The translations under genes were made by a program, and so were the position numbers. The notes under the pieces were generated by a model, which did no database searches, was not told the DNA's origin, and worked only from the letters and a program-made list of their open reading frames with translations. 64,000 bases of DNA from Oxalobacter paraformigenes (GTDB lineage: Bacteria; Pseudomonadota; Gammaproteobacteria; Burkholderiales; Burkholderiaceae_D). How positions within the stretch are numbered: the first letter of the stretch is position 1; every line of letters starts with the position of its first letter. Where the stretch lies: contig NZ_KI392031.1 in NCBI RefSeq assembly GCF_000158475.2, positions 1,611,583-1,675,582 of the forward strand, in the 5' to 3' direction. Shown in pieces: positions 46,719-63,286 of the stretch.

Positions 46719-47468
46719 ATGATGAGTGAACCGGTTCGCCTCTCCAAACGCATGTCTGAACTCGGCATCTGTTCACGGCGGGAAGCCGACGAATGGATTG
46801 AACGGGGATGGGTGAAAGTCGATGGAAAAACCGTTTCCCAACTGGGCAGCAAAGTCTTGCCGCATCAGAAAATTTCCATTGAAAAACAGGCGTCGCAGGA
46901 ACAGGCCAGACGCGTCACCATACTGATCAACAAGCCGGTCGGTTACGTGAGCGGACAGGCAGAAGACGGTTACAAGCCGGCTGTTTCGCTCATCAGTGAA
47001 GCAACCCGCTGGAAAGGCGATCCCTCGAAAGAAAAATTCAAACCCTCGCAATTGCGCAGTCTGGTACCGGCGGGCCGGCTCGACATTGATTCGGTGGGAT
47101 TGCTGGTGTTGACGCAGGATGGCCGGATCGCCAAACGACTCATCGGCGAAAACTCGGCCACGGACAAGGAGTATCTGGTCCGTGTCAAATACCTGAAACC
47201 GGGCAAACTGCCGGAGAACGATCTTCAGCTTTTGAGGCACGGCCTGAAACTGGACGGTAAGCCCCTGTTGCCGGCCAAAGTCAACTGGCAAAATGATGAT
47301 CAGTTACGGTTTGTTCTGCGGGAAGGGAAAAAAAGACAGATCCGGAGGATGTGCGAGGCGGTCGGTCTGAAAGTAATCGGTTTGAAAAGAATCCGTATCG
47401 GCCAGATCAAACTGGGCGATTTGCCGCCAGGTCAATGGCGCTATTTGCGTCCGGAAGAAAAGTTCTGA
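46719..47468 (+). CDS. 23S rRNA pseudouridine synthase, RluB/RluF type
   Basis: A 249-aa RsuA/RluB/E/F-family enzyme. The N-terminal S4 domain begins [20 protein letters not shown]. The catalytic loop is [19 protein letters not shown], with the Asp in GRLD, and [17 protein letters not shown] follows. The combination looks most like RluF (U2604), but subfamily and target are inferred. Two ATG codons stand in tandem at the start. It converges on def across a strong inverted repeat. Confidence 0.85.
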   Translation: MMSEPVRLSKRMSELGICSRREADEWIERGWVKVDGKTVSQLGSKVLPHQKISIEKQASQEQARRVTILINKPVGYVSGQAEDGYKPAVSLISEATRWKGDPSKEKFKPSQLRSLVPAGRLDIDSVGLLVLTQDGRIAKRLIGENSATDKEYLVRVKYLKPGKLPENDLQLLRHGLKLDGKPLLPAKVNWQNDDQLRFVLREGKKRQIRRMCEAVGLKVIGLKRIRIGQIKLGDLPPGQWRYLRPEEKF

Positions 47469-47506
47469 TTCTGCGGAAGAAAAAGCCGGCTTTTATCCGC
47501 AGAATC
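47467..47506. terminator. Nested inverted repeat, bidirectional terminator
   Basis: Outer perfect 11-bp arms GATTCTGCGGA and TCCGCAGAATC enclose a second perfect palindrome AAAAGCCGGCTTTT. It lies between the convergent pseudouridine synthase and def genes, where the inner A/T-flanked GC stem can terminate in both directions. Confidence 0.7.
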
Positions 47507-47514
47507 GCCCTGCT

Positions 47515-48039
47515 TCACGCTTCGTCGTCTTCGTCGAAAGCATCGGAAAAACCGAACATGTCCAGATCAAGCATCCGCATGGGATAAAGAATGCCGTCCA
47601 GATGATCGCACTCGTGCTGGACAACCCGCGCATGGAAACCCTCCGCGTCCCGGCTGATCCGCTTACCGAACTGGTCGAACCCTTCATAGTGGATTCTTGC
47701 CCATCTCGGAACGACCCCTCTCATGCCCGGAATGGACAGACAGCCTTCCCAGCCTTCGTCGATCTCATCCGTCAACGGTCTGATCACCGGATTGATCAGG
47801 ACGGTTTCGGGAACCGGCGGCGCCTCGGGATAACGGTTGTTTTCATCGTAACCGAATATCACCACTCTTTTCAGCACCCCGATCTGGGGAGCAGCCAATC
47901 CTGCTCCCTGAGCTGCCTGCATGGTTTCGAACATATCCGAAACCAGTTCATCCAGTTCGGGTGTATTGAATTCCCGGACCGGTTCGGATTCCCTCAACAA
48001 ACGGGAATGTCCCATCTTCAGAATTTTTCGTACAGTCAT
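47515..48039 (-). CDS. def: Peptide deformylase
   Basis: Removes the N-formyl group from nascent proteins; works with map, encoded nearby. The 174-aa protein has all three motifs: [21 protein letters not shown] and [12 protein letters not shown], giving the Cys and two His metal ligands plus the catalytic Glu. The C-terminus is acidic (FDEDDEA). It starts 1 bp after galU. Confidence 0.97.
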   Translation of the reverse strand: MTVRKILKMGHSRLLRESEPVREFNTPELDELVSDMFETMQAAQGAGLAAPQIGVLKRVVIFGYDENNRYPEAPPVPETVLINPVIRPLTDEIDEGWEGCLSIPGMRGVVPRWARIHYEGFDQFGKRISRDAEGFHARVVQHECDHLDGILYPMRMLDLDMFGFSDAFDEDDEA

Positions 48040-48040
48040 G

Positions 48041-52083
<4,043 letters not shown>

Positions 52084-52087
<4 letters not shown>

Positions 52088-55000
52088 GCTTTTAAAACCT
52101 CATCTGAAAATTTTTCAGCGTCGTTAATGTCCACCGTGACAATTCGGGAAACCCCCTGTTCCTGCATGGTTACCCCAACAAGTTCTTCCGCCATTTCCAT
52201 AGCGATCCGGTTATGCGAAATAAACAGGAACTGGGTCTCTCCTGACATTTTGGTGACCATATTGCTGAAACGTTCCGTATTGGCGTCATCCAGAGGCGCA
52301 TCCACCTCATCGAGCAGGCAGAAAGGCGCAGGATTCAGCTGAAACAACGAAAAAACCAATGCTATCGCGGTTAGCGCTTTTTCTCCACCCGACAGCAGGT
52401 GAATTGTGGCATTTTTTTTACCGGGAGGCTGAGCCATGATTTGCACGCCGGAATCCAGAATTTCACTGCCCGTCATCAACAATTGCGCGTGACCGCCGCC
52501 AAACAGCATCGGAAACAGTTCGTTCAAGGATTTGTTGACCTGATCGAAGGTATTTTTCAACAAGTCCCGCGTTTCCCTGTCAATCCGTTTTATCGCATCT
52601 TCCAGCGTCGTCGTGGCATCGCTCAAATCCTGATATTGTTCCTGAAGATACCCCTGCCTGCGCTCGCCTTCTTCCAATTCGATGGCCGCTCCCAGATTGA
52701 CCGGCCCCAGTTTTTCGATTTCAGCCGACAAACGGTCGATTTCCGACTGGAAAACCGACGGCTTTGCTGAGTGTGGCAACCATTTTGCCAATTCATCCAC
52801 ATCTGCGGCGACCTCCGCCAGTTTCCGGTCGTACTGTTCGGCATCCAGACGTGCTGCCTGTTCTTTCAATTGCAAGGAGACTATTTTATCTCTTTGCGGC
52901 TGCAAAGCTCTTTCCAGTTGAAGCCTTTGTTCAAGCGAAGTTCGCAATTGTTGAGCCAGATCATCCAGATTCTGCCTCAATTTTGTCATCGCTTCCTCCT
53001 GGGCCACACGCCTGTCCAGCAGGGTCTGGAGATTGTCCTGAGCCGCCTTGTCGTCCAGTTCCTGAAGCTCAAGCTGTCCCTGATCCAGGTTGCCGGATAC
53101 CGTCGCAATCTGTTTTTCTGCCGTTTCGATCTGCCGTTCAAGTTCTGCAAGGCGCTTCATGAGCGATTCTTTTTCAAATGCCGCCTGTTCTACCTTGCGC
53201 TCCGCCTGACGCAGTTCTTCCCGGAAAATTTTCAGCTTTTCTTCTTCACCGACCGTTACATCCCGAAAATCCTCTTCCTTTTGCTGCCACTCACCCAGCA
53301 GCCGGTCCATTTCTTCGAGCCTTTTTTCTTCTTCACACAGGGCGACTTCTTTCTCGCGCCTTGCCTCCTCCAATTCATTCAGATCGTTCTCGACCCGGGT
53401 GGTCTGTTCTCTGTAAAGCCGTTCCGCCTCTTCCGCTTTCAGAATCGACAAGCGGATATCGTGGATACGATGCGTCATACTGCCTGCCTGATTGCGCCAT
53501 TCCTGTAGCTGGGCATGCACTTCGTTCAGCTCTGTCTCGACCTGTTTGAGCTGCGCCAGCGCGGCAGACCGTTCGGTCTGCCGCCTCTTTTGCAACTGTT
53601 CGAGTCTTTCGATCTCCTGCTGCCGTGAAAAAAACCCCTCTGTTTCGGATTCGACGGTAAACAGACGCACACTTTTCCGGTCGATCAGGTGTCCTTCAGG
53701 GACAACATAACAGGCACCTGCCGGCAACCTTTCCCTTTCAAGCAAGGCAGCCTCAAGACTGTCGGAAATATAAACATAACACAGCCAGTTTCTCAGCACT
53801 TCCGACAAATACGGTTTATCGCAACGGACCAGCTCGGCAAGCGACACCGGACCATCTGCCTTCCTGTCGTCTGCAACCGAAAACGTCGTATCACCAGCTG
53901 TAAAAAAACAGACCCTGGCAGGCAAGTCCTCTTTCGAAAACGATCTTGCCCAATCCAGAGAAGACAATTCAAATGCCCCTATTCTTTCCGCCAGAACCGT
54001 TTCCAGCGCTCTTTCCCATTTGGCATCAATATGAATGAACTGCCACAGGGGCGGGAAATCCGCCAGCTCATGCCTGTCCAGCCAATCCTGCCATTTTCCC
54101 CGCGTCCGGGTTTTATCCTGCAACTGTTTCAAGGCCGACAAACGGGCTTCACCTTGCATACAAAGAGTCGTGTACTCATCCAGCTGTCCACGCATGACAC
54201 GGCATGTTTCTTCCAGTTCCGGAATCTGCTCCTCTTTGAATTCTTTCTTCAAACGCAGCTCTTCAAGCTCGTATTCCTGCCCGGCCAGCTCTTCCCGCAT
54301 CGACGCCAGCGCATCCGCATCCGGTTCTGGCATCTCCTTTTGTTGCCGAAACAGTTTTTCCTGCCGTATCTGGAGATCGGCCAGTGAAGCGGTCAGGTTT
54401 TTATGACTGTTGGACGAAACGGCAATTTGCTGCCGGATCTGCAAAATACGATCGTGAATCTCTTGCGCCTGTTCACGAACCGAATCCAGACTGTTTTCAC
54501 GTTCCGGCAATTCGTCAATCCGGTGCAGGTAGTCCTCCTGTGCGGCTTCGCTATCCAGGCTGATCCCGGCAAGCGCCTCTTTTGCGCTCGCGAACTCTTC
54601 GGAAAAAGCCGCGATCTGCCCCGACCATTGATCTTTCTGGTTTCGGTAGGCAAGCATCTGCGCCTGCAATCTTTTTTTTGTTTCAATCACGTACCGGATC
54701 TGCGCTTCAAGACTGCCTATTTCCGCATTGGTCTGGTAAAGCTCGCCTTGCGCACCATGCAGTTTCCGGTTTGCACTGTCATGCGTTTCCCTCAATCTTT
54801 CAAGCTCTGCCTCACATTTGAACAGGCTGGCAGTCATTGCCTCGAGTTCGGTTTTCGCTGCCTCTGTCTTTTGCATCAGCTCCGTTTGTTCCCTGACGCT
54901 CATTTGCTTCTGCATCAGCCAAAGCAATTTCTGCTGCCTGTCCCGCGCTTCGGTCAGGTTGCGATACTGTCTGGCCAGATCGGCCTGAAACCGGAGCTTT

Positions 55001-55617
55001 TCCAGATTCTGTTCCAGTTCATGCAGAATATCGGAAACCCGGTTCAGGTTTTCACGGGTATCAAGCAAGCGGTTTTCTGTTTCGCGACGTCTTTCACGAT
55101 ACTTCGAAACGCCTGCCGCCTCTTCAAGAAAAACCCGCAGCTCTTCCGGCCGCGATTCGATAATACGGGCGATCATGCCCTGTCCGATAATCGCATAGGC
55201 TCGCGGGCCCAAACCGGTTCCCAGAAAAATATCCTGGACGTCCCTGCGTCGTACTGGAACATTATTGATGAAATAGGTTGAACCGCCCTCACGCGTCAGA
55301 ACCCGTCTGACGGCCAGTTCGCCATATTTTCCCCACTGGCCGCCGATTCTTCCATCGCTATTGTCGAAAGTCAGCTCGACAGACGCTCTTCCGGAAGGCT
55401 TGCGCTGTGCAGTTCCATTGAAAATAACATCCTTCATCGATTCGCCGCGGAGTTCGGACGCACGCGACTCGCCCAGAACCCAGCGAACGGCATCGATAAT
55501 ATTCGATTTGCCGCAACCGTTCGGGCCGACGACACCAACCAGTTTTCCTCCGATCTGAATGGTCGTGGGATCGACGAACGATTTGAAACCCGACAATTTT
55601 ATGGACTTTAACTGCAC
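52084..55617 (-). CDS. smc: Chromosome segregation ATPase Smc
   Basis: SMC condensin core, 1,177 aa. The Walker A motif GPNGCGKSNIIDAVRW is at about residue 32, two long coiled coils flank a hinge (about 510-650), and the C-terminal lobe has the signature LLSGGEKALTAIAL with Walker B CLLDEVDAPLDDAN. It heads the smc-zipA-ligA-galU-def run with ATGA overlaps. A true SMC here means MukB is unlikely to be used. Confidence 0.97.
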
Positions 55618-55843
55618 AAATAAAAATACCCTTTCATAAAGCCATAATCATATCATTCGCCTATTCGTGAATTGGTAAAAAAGCGTGATTTCATCTGCCA
55701 GACTTCCGGCTGCTTTCTTCTTTCGGGTAAAAGTGCAATTACCGGAGATAACTATTTGCCTTTGCTCAGCTTTTTACATTTTTTCGGTTTTTGTCACGCC
55801 GCTTTTTTTGTATACTTGGAACATCTTTCAAAGGAGTCTTGCC

Positions 55844-56979
55844 ATGCACAAAATCCTGAGTGGACTGCTGTCGCTGATCATTTTATGCGTCTTTACGGCA
55901 CCTCTCGGGCTGGCGGCCACCAAAAAGCGGGTAAAACTTCCTTCAAAAAAACAGCAGCAAAAACCGTGCCATCCGGAAAAAAAGGAAAAAGCACACCGGT
56001 CGCCCGACAAAAAGCCGTTCCTTCAAAAAGGAAAAATGCCCGGATCGTTTCAACCCGCCATGCAAAAAAACCGTCCAAAAGAGTAGTCACGCTGGATCGG
56101 CGTACCTCACACAACCGTTCGCGTGCCGCTTACCGAAAAGTGTCTCTGAGACGGTCGGTTCCCGTTGTGCCCCGCTACTCTTTCGGTGATCTGGCCGGTC
56201 TCAAAAACACGTATGATCCCCTGTCGCTGAAATCCAATGCGGCGCTTGTACTGGACGAGTCCAATCTCGAAATCCTCTTTGAAAAAAACTCCGATATCGC
56301 CTTGCCGATGGCTTCCATCACGAAGCTGATGACAGCGCTGGTTGTCGTCGAATCCATGCAGGACATGAATGAAATTCTTGAAATCACTGAAGAAGATGTG
56401 GATGTACAGAAACACACAAGTTCGCGTCTTCGGGTCGGAACAAAAATGACGCGCGCCAATCTGTTGCATCTGGCTTTGATGAGTTCGGAAAACCGGGCTG
56501 CGGCAGCATTGGGCCGCAATTATCCCGGCGGGATTTCCGCTTTTGTCAATGCCATGAATATCAAGGCACAGGTACTGGGCATGTCCGATTCCCGTTATGT
56601 TGATTCCAGCGGACTATCCAGCGGAAATATCGCCAGCGCCCGTGATCTGGCCAAGCTCGTGATGGCCGCTGCCCAATATCCGATCCTCAGAAAATATTCG
56701 ACCGATACTTATTACTCTATAGACGACGGATTGCGCGAAATGCATTATGGCAACACCAACGGACTGGTTCATAACCCCGAATGGCATATCCGCTTGCAGA
56801 AAACCGGCTATATTTCCGAAGCTGGCCAGTGCTTGGTCATGCAAGCGGTCATCAATGGACGTCCGATCGTCATGGTATTTCTCGATTCCAAGGGAAAAGG
56901 AGCCCGCCTGGCGGACGCCCAGCGTATCCGGAGCTGGCTGACGCAATCTGAAACATCCATCACTGAACCCCGGGTCTGA
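55844..56979 (+). CDS. pbpG: PBP7-type D-alanyl-D-alanine endopeptidase, frameshifted
   Basis: Periplasmic serine peptidase cleaving peptidoglycan cross-links (S11 family). ATG 55844 gives a signal peptide (KILSGLLSLIILCVFTAPLG to LAA) and a Lys-rich start, but that frame ends at 56086. The catalytic domain lies in the -1 frame: SITK serine box (MASITKLMTA), SEN box (MSSENRAAAA) and KTG box (LQKTGYISEAG). The two are joined exactly if reading slips -1 at A AAA AAA (55945-55951), giving 378 aa. One missing A in this run explains it equally well. No ATG with signal peptide exists in the catalytic frame. Confidence 0.85.
55945..55951 (+). promoter_or_regulatory. A7 tract / -1 slippery heptamer in pbpG
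   Basis: Seven A in the phase TC-A AAA AAA-CAG of the signal-peptide frame, the canonical X XXY YYZ form. A -1 slip here enters the catalytic-domain frame. No strong downstream hairpin seen. It may also be a contracted A8 run. Confidence 0.5.
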
Positions 56980-56989
56980 TTTTTTCGAC

Positions 56990-57020
56990 AAAAAAGCCGG
57001 CTGTTTACGCCGGCTTTTTT
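56990..57020. terminator. Bidirectional terminator between pbpG and purA
   Basis: Perfect 12-bp stem AAAAAAGCCGGC / GCCGGCTTTTTT with a 7-nt loop, between convergent genes. T-runs on either strand allow termination both ways. Confidence 0.85.
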
Positions 57021-57039
57021 CATGGTTACGGGACAGAAT

Positions 57040-59513
<2,474 letters not shown>

Positions 59514-59577
59514 GATTCAAATTCAGCAAAAAAGTTAAATGATAATACAGGGAGCCGCTAAAGGAGGCACAAAAAAC

Positions 59578-60450
59578 CTAGTGCGCCCCTCCGGGATGTT
59601 TCATGTAACGGAAAAATTCGGAAGTGGGATCCACCACGAGAACATCTTTCTTGTCCTTGAAACTTTCCTTGTAGGCTTCAAGACTGCGATAAAAACGATA
59701 GAACTCCGGATTTTTGCTGAAGGCACTGGCGTAAATACGCGAAGCCTTGGCATCGCCCTCACCTTTTATCTTTTCCGCATCGCGGAAGGCTTCGGCAAGG
59801 ATAACCGTTCTCTGCTTGTCGGCATCGGCCCTGATTTTTTCGGATTCGGCTTCGCCAATCGATCGCAGTTCATTGGCCACGCGCGTCCGTTCCGACTTCA
59901 TTCTTTCAAAGACGGAACTGTTAATCTGGTCGACATAATCGACCCGTTTAAGACGCACATCGATGATTTCCACACCGATATGCCTGGTTTCATTCGCCAT
60001 CTTGTTTTTGACGGCCGACATCAACCGATTCCGGTCGCCGGCAATGACTTCACTCACCGTCCGTTTGGTGATTTCGTCGTTTAAAGCCGCCTTGACGATT
60101 TGCGCCATCCGATCCTGCGTTCTTTGCTCATCTCCGCCGAAGCTGATATAAAACAGGCGAGGATCGACAATCCGCCATTTAACATAGGAATCGACCAGAA
60201 TATTCATCTTTTCAGCTGTAATAATCCGATCCGGCTCATGCGTTTCTGTTGAAAGAATCCGCTTGTCAAGAAAAAGCGCATTCTGAAAAGGAGCGGGCAA
60301 TTTGAAATACAGGCCAGGCTCATCAATGATTTCCTTGACCTCTCCCATCGCAAAAACGATAGCGTATTGCCGCTGATCCACCACAAAAATCCCGGTCCCA
60401 ACCGTCAGGGCCATCACCGCAAAGATAAAAAATCCGATAACGTAACGCAT
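59578..60450 (-). CDS. hflC: FtsH regulator HflC
   Basis: SPFH/prohibitin-domain protein that with HflK forms a cage around the FtsH protease in the inner membrane. It is 290 aa: one N-terminal membrane helix (FFIFAVMALTVGTGIFVV), then the band-7 domain and a helical part with EAESEKIRADADKQRTVILA. Its ATG overlaps the hflK stop by one base (TAATG). Confidence 0.96.
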   Translation of the reverse strand: MRYVIGFFIFAVMALTVGTGIFVVDQRQYAIVFAMGEVKEIIDEPGLYFKLPAPFQNALFLDKRILSTETHEPDRIITAEKMNILVDSYVKWRIVDPRLFYISFGGDEQRTQDRMAQIVKAALNDEITKRTVSEVIAGDRNRLMSAVKNKMANETRHIGVEIIDVRLKRVDYVDQINSSVFERMKSERTRVANELRSIGEAESEKIRADADKQRTVILAEAFRDAEKIKGEGDAKASRIYASAFSKNPEFYRFYRSLEAYKESFKDKKDVLVVDPTSEFFRYMKHPGGAH

Positions 60451-61721
60451 TATCTTCCTCCTCTTACGCGATCTTCGCGGGCCCGCTCTTTCTCACCCCC
60501 ACGTGCCGAAGCGGAAGAGTCGGACGAAGAAGCGGATTGCGAGCCGTTTCTTTCGGAATCCGGGGATCCCGTTTGCGCAATCAGCCTGTCCAAAGGCAAA
60601 TACAGCAGGTTATTGCCTGTTTTGGCGTCGACCATCATTTTGGTGGTATTGGCAAAAATCTGCTGCATCGTTTCCAGATACATCCTGTCCCGCGTCACAG
60701 CAGGCGCTTTCTGGTATTCGGCAACAATCTGTCTGAACCGGGAAGCGTCACCCTCGGCATTGGCGACAACCTTGTGCCGGTATGCCTCGGCTTCTTCTTT
60801 CAGACGTGCTGCTGCTCCACGCGCTCTCGGGATCACATCGTTGGCATAGGCCTGTCCTTCGTTTTTCAGCCGTTCACGATCCTGTCCCGCCTTGACGGCA
60901 TCGTCAAAAGCCGCCTGAACCTGTTCAGGCGGTTGCACACCCTGCATCGTCACATTGGTAACAAGCACTCCCGAACGGTACTGGTCAAAAATTTCCTGCA
61001 TGATTTTCTGCGCGTCCATAGCGATCTGGTCGCGCCCTTCATACAGGACAAAATCCATTTTTTTGCCGCCGACTACTTCGCGGATAGCCGATTCCGCAAC
61101 CTGTCTGACCATGTCTTCCTGATCGCGGTTGTTAAAGACCCAATCGGCCGCATCTTTCAGTTTGTATTGAACGGCAAACTGGATATCGACAATGTTTTCG
61201 TCGTTTGTCAGCATCAGGGCTTCTTCGAGCTTTTTGTTCCTGAGATTGTTACGGTACCCCACCTCGACAGTCCGCACCTGCGAGACATTGACGACTTCAT
61301 GGCTTTGTATCGGCCAGGGTATCCGCCAGTTGATGCCGGACGGCGCAAAACGGCTGAAACGGCCGAAAGTCATGACAACGCCCGTTTGTCCCTCCTGAAC
61401 AGAATAAAAGCCGGTTCCCAACCAGAACACGGTCGCGATGAGCAGGATCAGGCCAAGCGCGATCTTGAGGCCGCGAGGACGCGCTTCCCTGTCGCCAAAT
61501 GGATCGTCGTCATCCTTGTTCGGATCTTCAGGATCTTCAGGTTTCTGGTCTTTTTTTCTTTTCCAGCGAAAAAGACGGTTTAAACGACGATTGAAATCCT
61601 TCCACATTTTTTCGACGTCAGGCGGTTGCTCCCGGTCGAAACCGTGGCCGTGGCCGAACAGATCGTCACACAGTGGATCCGGCTTGCTTGAATCGGGTAA
61701 CGGTGAAAACAACATTCTCAA
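60450..61721 (-). CDS. hflK: FtsH regulator HflK
   Basis: Partner of HflC. The 423-aa protein has an acidic, Asp/Pro-rich cytoplasmic N-terminus (EDPEDPNKDDDDPFG), a membrane helix (about 88-106), the SPFH domain with GVVMTFGRFSRFAPSGINW, and a Ser/Glu/Arg-rich C-terminus. It follows hflX by 21 bp. Confidence 0.96.
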   Translation of the reverse strand: MRMLFSPLPDSSKPDPLCDDLFGHGHGFDREQPPDVEKMWKDFNRRLNRLFRWKRKKDQKPEDPEDPNKDDDDPFGDREARPRGLKIALGLILLIATVFWLGTGFYSVQEGQTGVVMTFGRFSRFAPSGINWRIPWPIQSHEVVNVSQVRTVEVGYRNNLRNKKLEEALMLTNDENIVDIQFAVQYKLKDAADWVFNNRDQEDMVRQVAESAIREVVGGKKMDFVLYEGRDQIAMDAQKIMQEIFDQYRSGVLVTNVTMQGVQPPEQVQAAFDDAVKAGQDRERLKNEGQAYANDVIPRARGAAARLKEEAEAYRHKVVANAEGDASRFRQIVAEYQKAPAVTRDRMYLETMQQIFANTTKMMVDAKTGNNLLYLPLDRLIAQTGSPDSERNGSQSASSSDSSASARGGEKERAREDRVRGGR

Positions 61722-61742
61722 AATTATGTGAAATGGTTCAAA

Positions 61743-62882
61743 TCAATTACTGGCAATATCGGAATGATTGTCAGATCCATCTCTTTCATCCATATCACCG
61801 GAACGGGAAATCTTCTGGTCCTTCGCGTATTCAGCAATGGCACTTCTCAGCAAATCAAGGCCTTCGCCCGTTCTCGCGCTGACAAATACCCGACTGATTT
61901 TACCATACTCATCCCGCTCTAAAGCGGGTTTTAAACCTGCCGCATCAATCTTGTTCCAGATGAGCAGTTGCGGCACATCCCGGGCCCCGATTTCTTCCAG
62001 GACGGTATTGACCTCATCAATTTGCTCGTTTCTCATGGGATTGGCGGCATCGACGACATGCAGCAACAGATCGGCATGTATGGTTTCTTCCAGAGTGGCC
62101 CGAAAAGCGGCTACCAGTTGATGGGGCAATTCACGGATGAACCCGACGGTATCGGATACCACCACATTACCTACGGATTCCAGATAAATGCGCCTTGAAG
62201 TCGTATCCAGCGTCGCAAACAACTGATCGGCTGCATAAGTGCCGGCTTTGGTCATGGCATTAAATAGCGTGGATTTGCCTGCATTCGTGTAACCCACCAG
62301 TGAAAGCGAAAACACCTGATTCCGGTTACGCGACCGTCGTTGCGTTTCGCGCTGGCGCTGCAACTTTCCCAGTCTGGTTCGGAGCATGCGCACTCTCTCG
62401 CCAATCAGACGCCGGTCGGTCTCCAGCTGGGTTTCCCCGGGACCCCGCAAACCGATACCCCCCTTTTGTCTTTCCAGATGGGTCCAGCCCCTGACCAGCC
62501 GCGTCATCAGATGCTGCAATTGCGCCAGTTCCACCTGAACCTTGCCTTCATGACTCTTCGCCCGCTGGGCAAAAATATCCAGAATCAGACTGGTCCGGTC
62601 AACAACCCCGATATCCAGCCGCTTCTCGAGATTGCGTTGCTGTGCGGGAGAGAGCGCATGATTGAAAATAACAAGCCCGGCATTGTACAAATGAACGGCC
62701 TGAACAATCTCATCCACTTTCCCGCTTCCGACATAAAAAGCGGCATCGGGGCTGGACCGTTTGCCTGTCACGGTAAAAACGGGTTCCGCACCTGCCGATC
62801 GGGCAAGCAAGGATAGTTCCCCGACACTCGCAGCAAAATCGCCTTTTCCGAAATCGACTCCGACAAGAATGGCTTTTGTCAT
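61743..62882 (-). CDS. hflX: GTPase HflX
   Basis: Ribosome-associated GTPase that rescues or splits stalled 70S ribosomes. The 379-aa protein has the N-terminal HflX domain with GPGETQLETDRRLIGER, then G1 VGYTNAGKSTLFNAM, G3 DTVGFIRELP and G4 WNKID. It lies 24 bp after hfq in the conserved hfq-hflX-hflK-hflC order. Confidence 0.96.
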   Translation of the reverse strand: MTKAILVGVDFGKGDFAASVGELSLLARSAGAEPVFTVTGKRSSPDAAFYVGSGKVDEIVQAVHLYNAGLVIFNHALSPAQQRNLEKRLDIGVVDRTSLILDIFAQRAKSHEGKVQVELAQLQHLMTRLVRGWTHLERQKGGIGLRGPGETQLETDRRLIGERVRMLRTRLGKLQRQRETQRRSRNRNQVFSLSLVGYTNAGKSTLFNAMTKAGTYAADQLFATLDTTSRRIYLESVGNVVVSDTVGFIRELPHQLVAAFRATLEETIHADLLLHVVDAANPMRNEQIDEVNTVLEEIGARDVPQLLIWNKIDAAGLKPALERDEYGKISRVFVSARTGEGLDLLRSAIAEYAKDQKISRSGDMDERDGSDNHSDIASN

Positions 62883-62906
62883 TTCAACAACCCGTTCCGG
62901 AAGGCA

Positions 62907-63146
62907 TCAGGCATTTTCCTCATCCGCATTCAGGTTGATGGCTCTGGAAGGCACAACGGTCGAAATGGCGTGCTTGTAAACCATTTGGGTAACGCTGTTA
63001 CGCAGCAATACGACATACTGGTCAAAAGATTCGACCTGTCCCTGCAATTTGATCCCGTTGATCAGATAAATGGAAACAGGAATATGTTCCTTGCGCAGAA
63101 TGTTCAAAAAAGGATCCTGCAGCATTTGTCCCTTGTTCGCACTCAT
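62907..63146 (-). CDS. hfq: RNA chaperone Hfq
   Basis: Sm-like hexamer mediating sRNA-mRNA pairing. It is 79 aa from ATG 63146, preceded by GGAGT with good spacing; the family start [15 protein letters not shown] confirms it over the ATG four codons upstream. Sm1 covers about residues 12-50; Sm2 has [13 protein letters not shown]. The C-terminal tail is short (NLNADEENA). It starts about 140 bp after der. Confidence 0.97.
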   Translation of the reverse strand: MSANKGQMLQDPFLNILRKEHIPVSIYLINGIKLQGQVESFDQYVVLLRNSVTQMVYKHAISTVVPSRAINLNADEENA

Positions 63147-63222
63147 GTTTGACTCCATTGAATAATAGTTTTAATTGGTTACTGGAGACGAAATCCGGTT
63201 TAGTGTACCGTAGAAGGCACTC

Positions 63223-63276
63223 CTGAAACAGGTCAACTATACCTTATTTATGGCATCTGGATATGACCTGTTTCAG
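63223..63276. promoter_or_regulatory. 13-bp inverted repeat between der and hfq
   Basis: Perfect arms CTGAAACAGGTCA and TGACCTGTTTCAG separated by 28 AT-rich bases, between the der stop and hfq start. No T-run follows on the minus strand, so it is not an obvious intrinsic terminator. It may be an operator or an RNA hairpin in the hfq leader. Confidence 0.45.
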
Positions 63277-63286
63277 TTTGGGTCGA

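Noticed and set aside
55672-56979. Continuous 435-codon frame as the pbpG protein
   Set aside because: Its first 90 or so codons have no signal peptide or family similarity, while a perfect signal peptide with ATG lies in the other frame at 55844.
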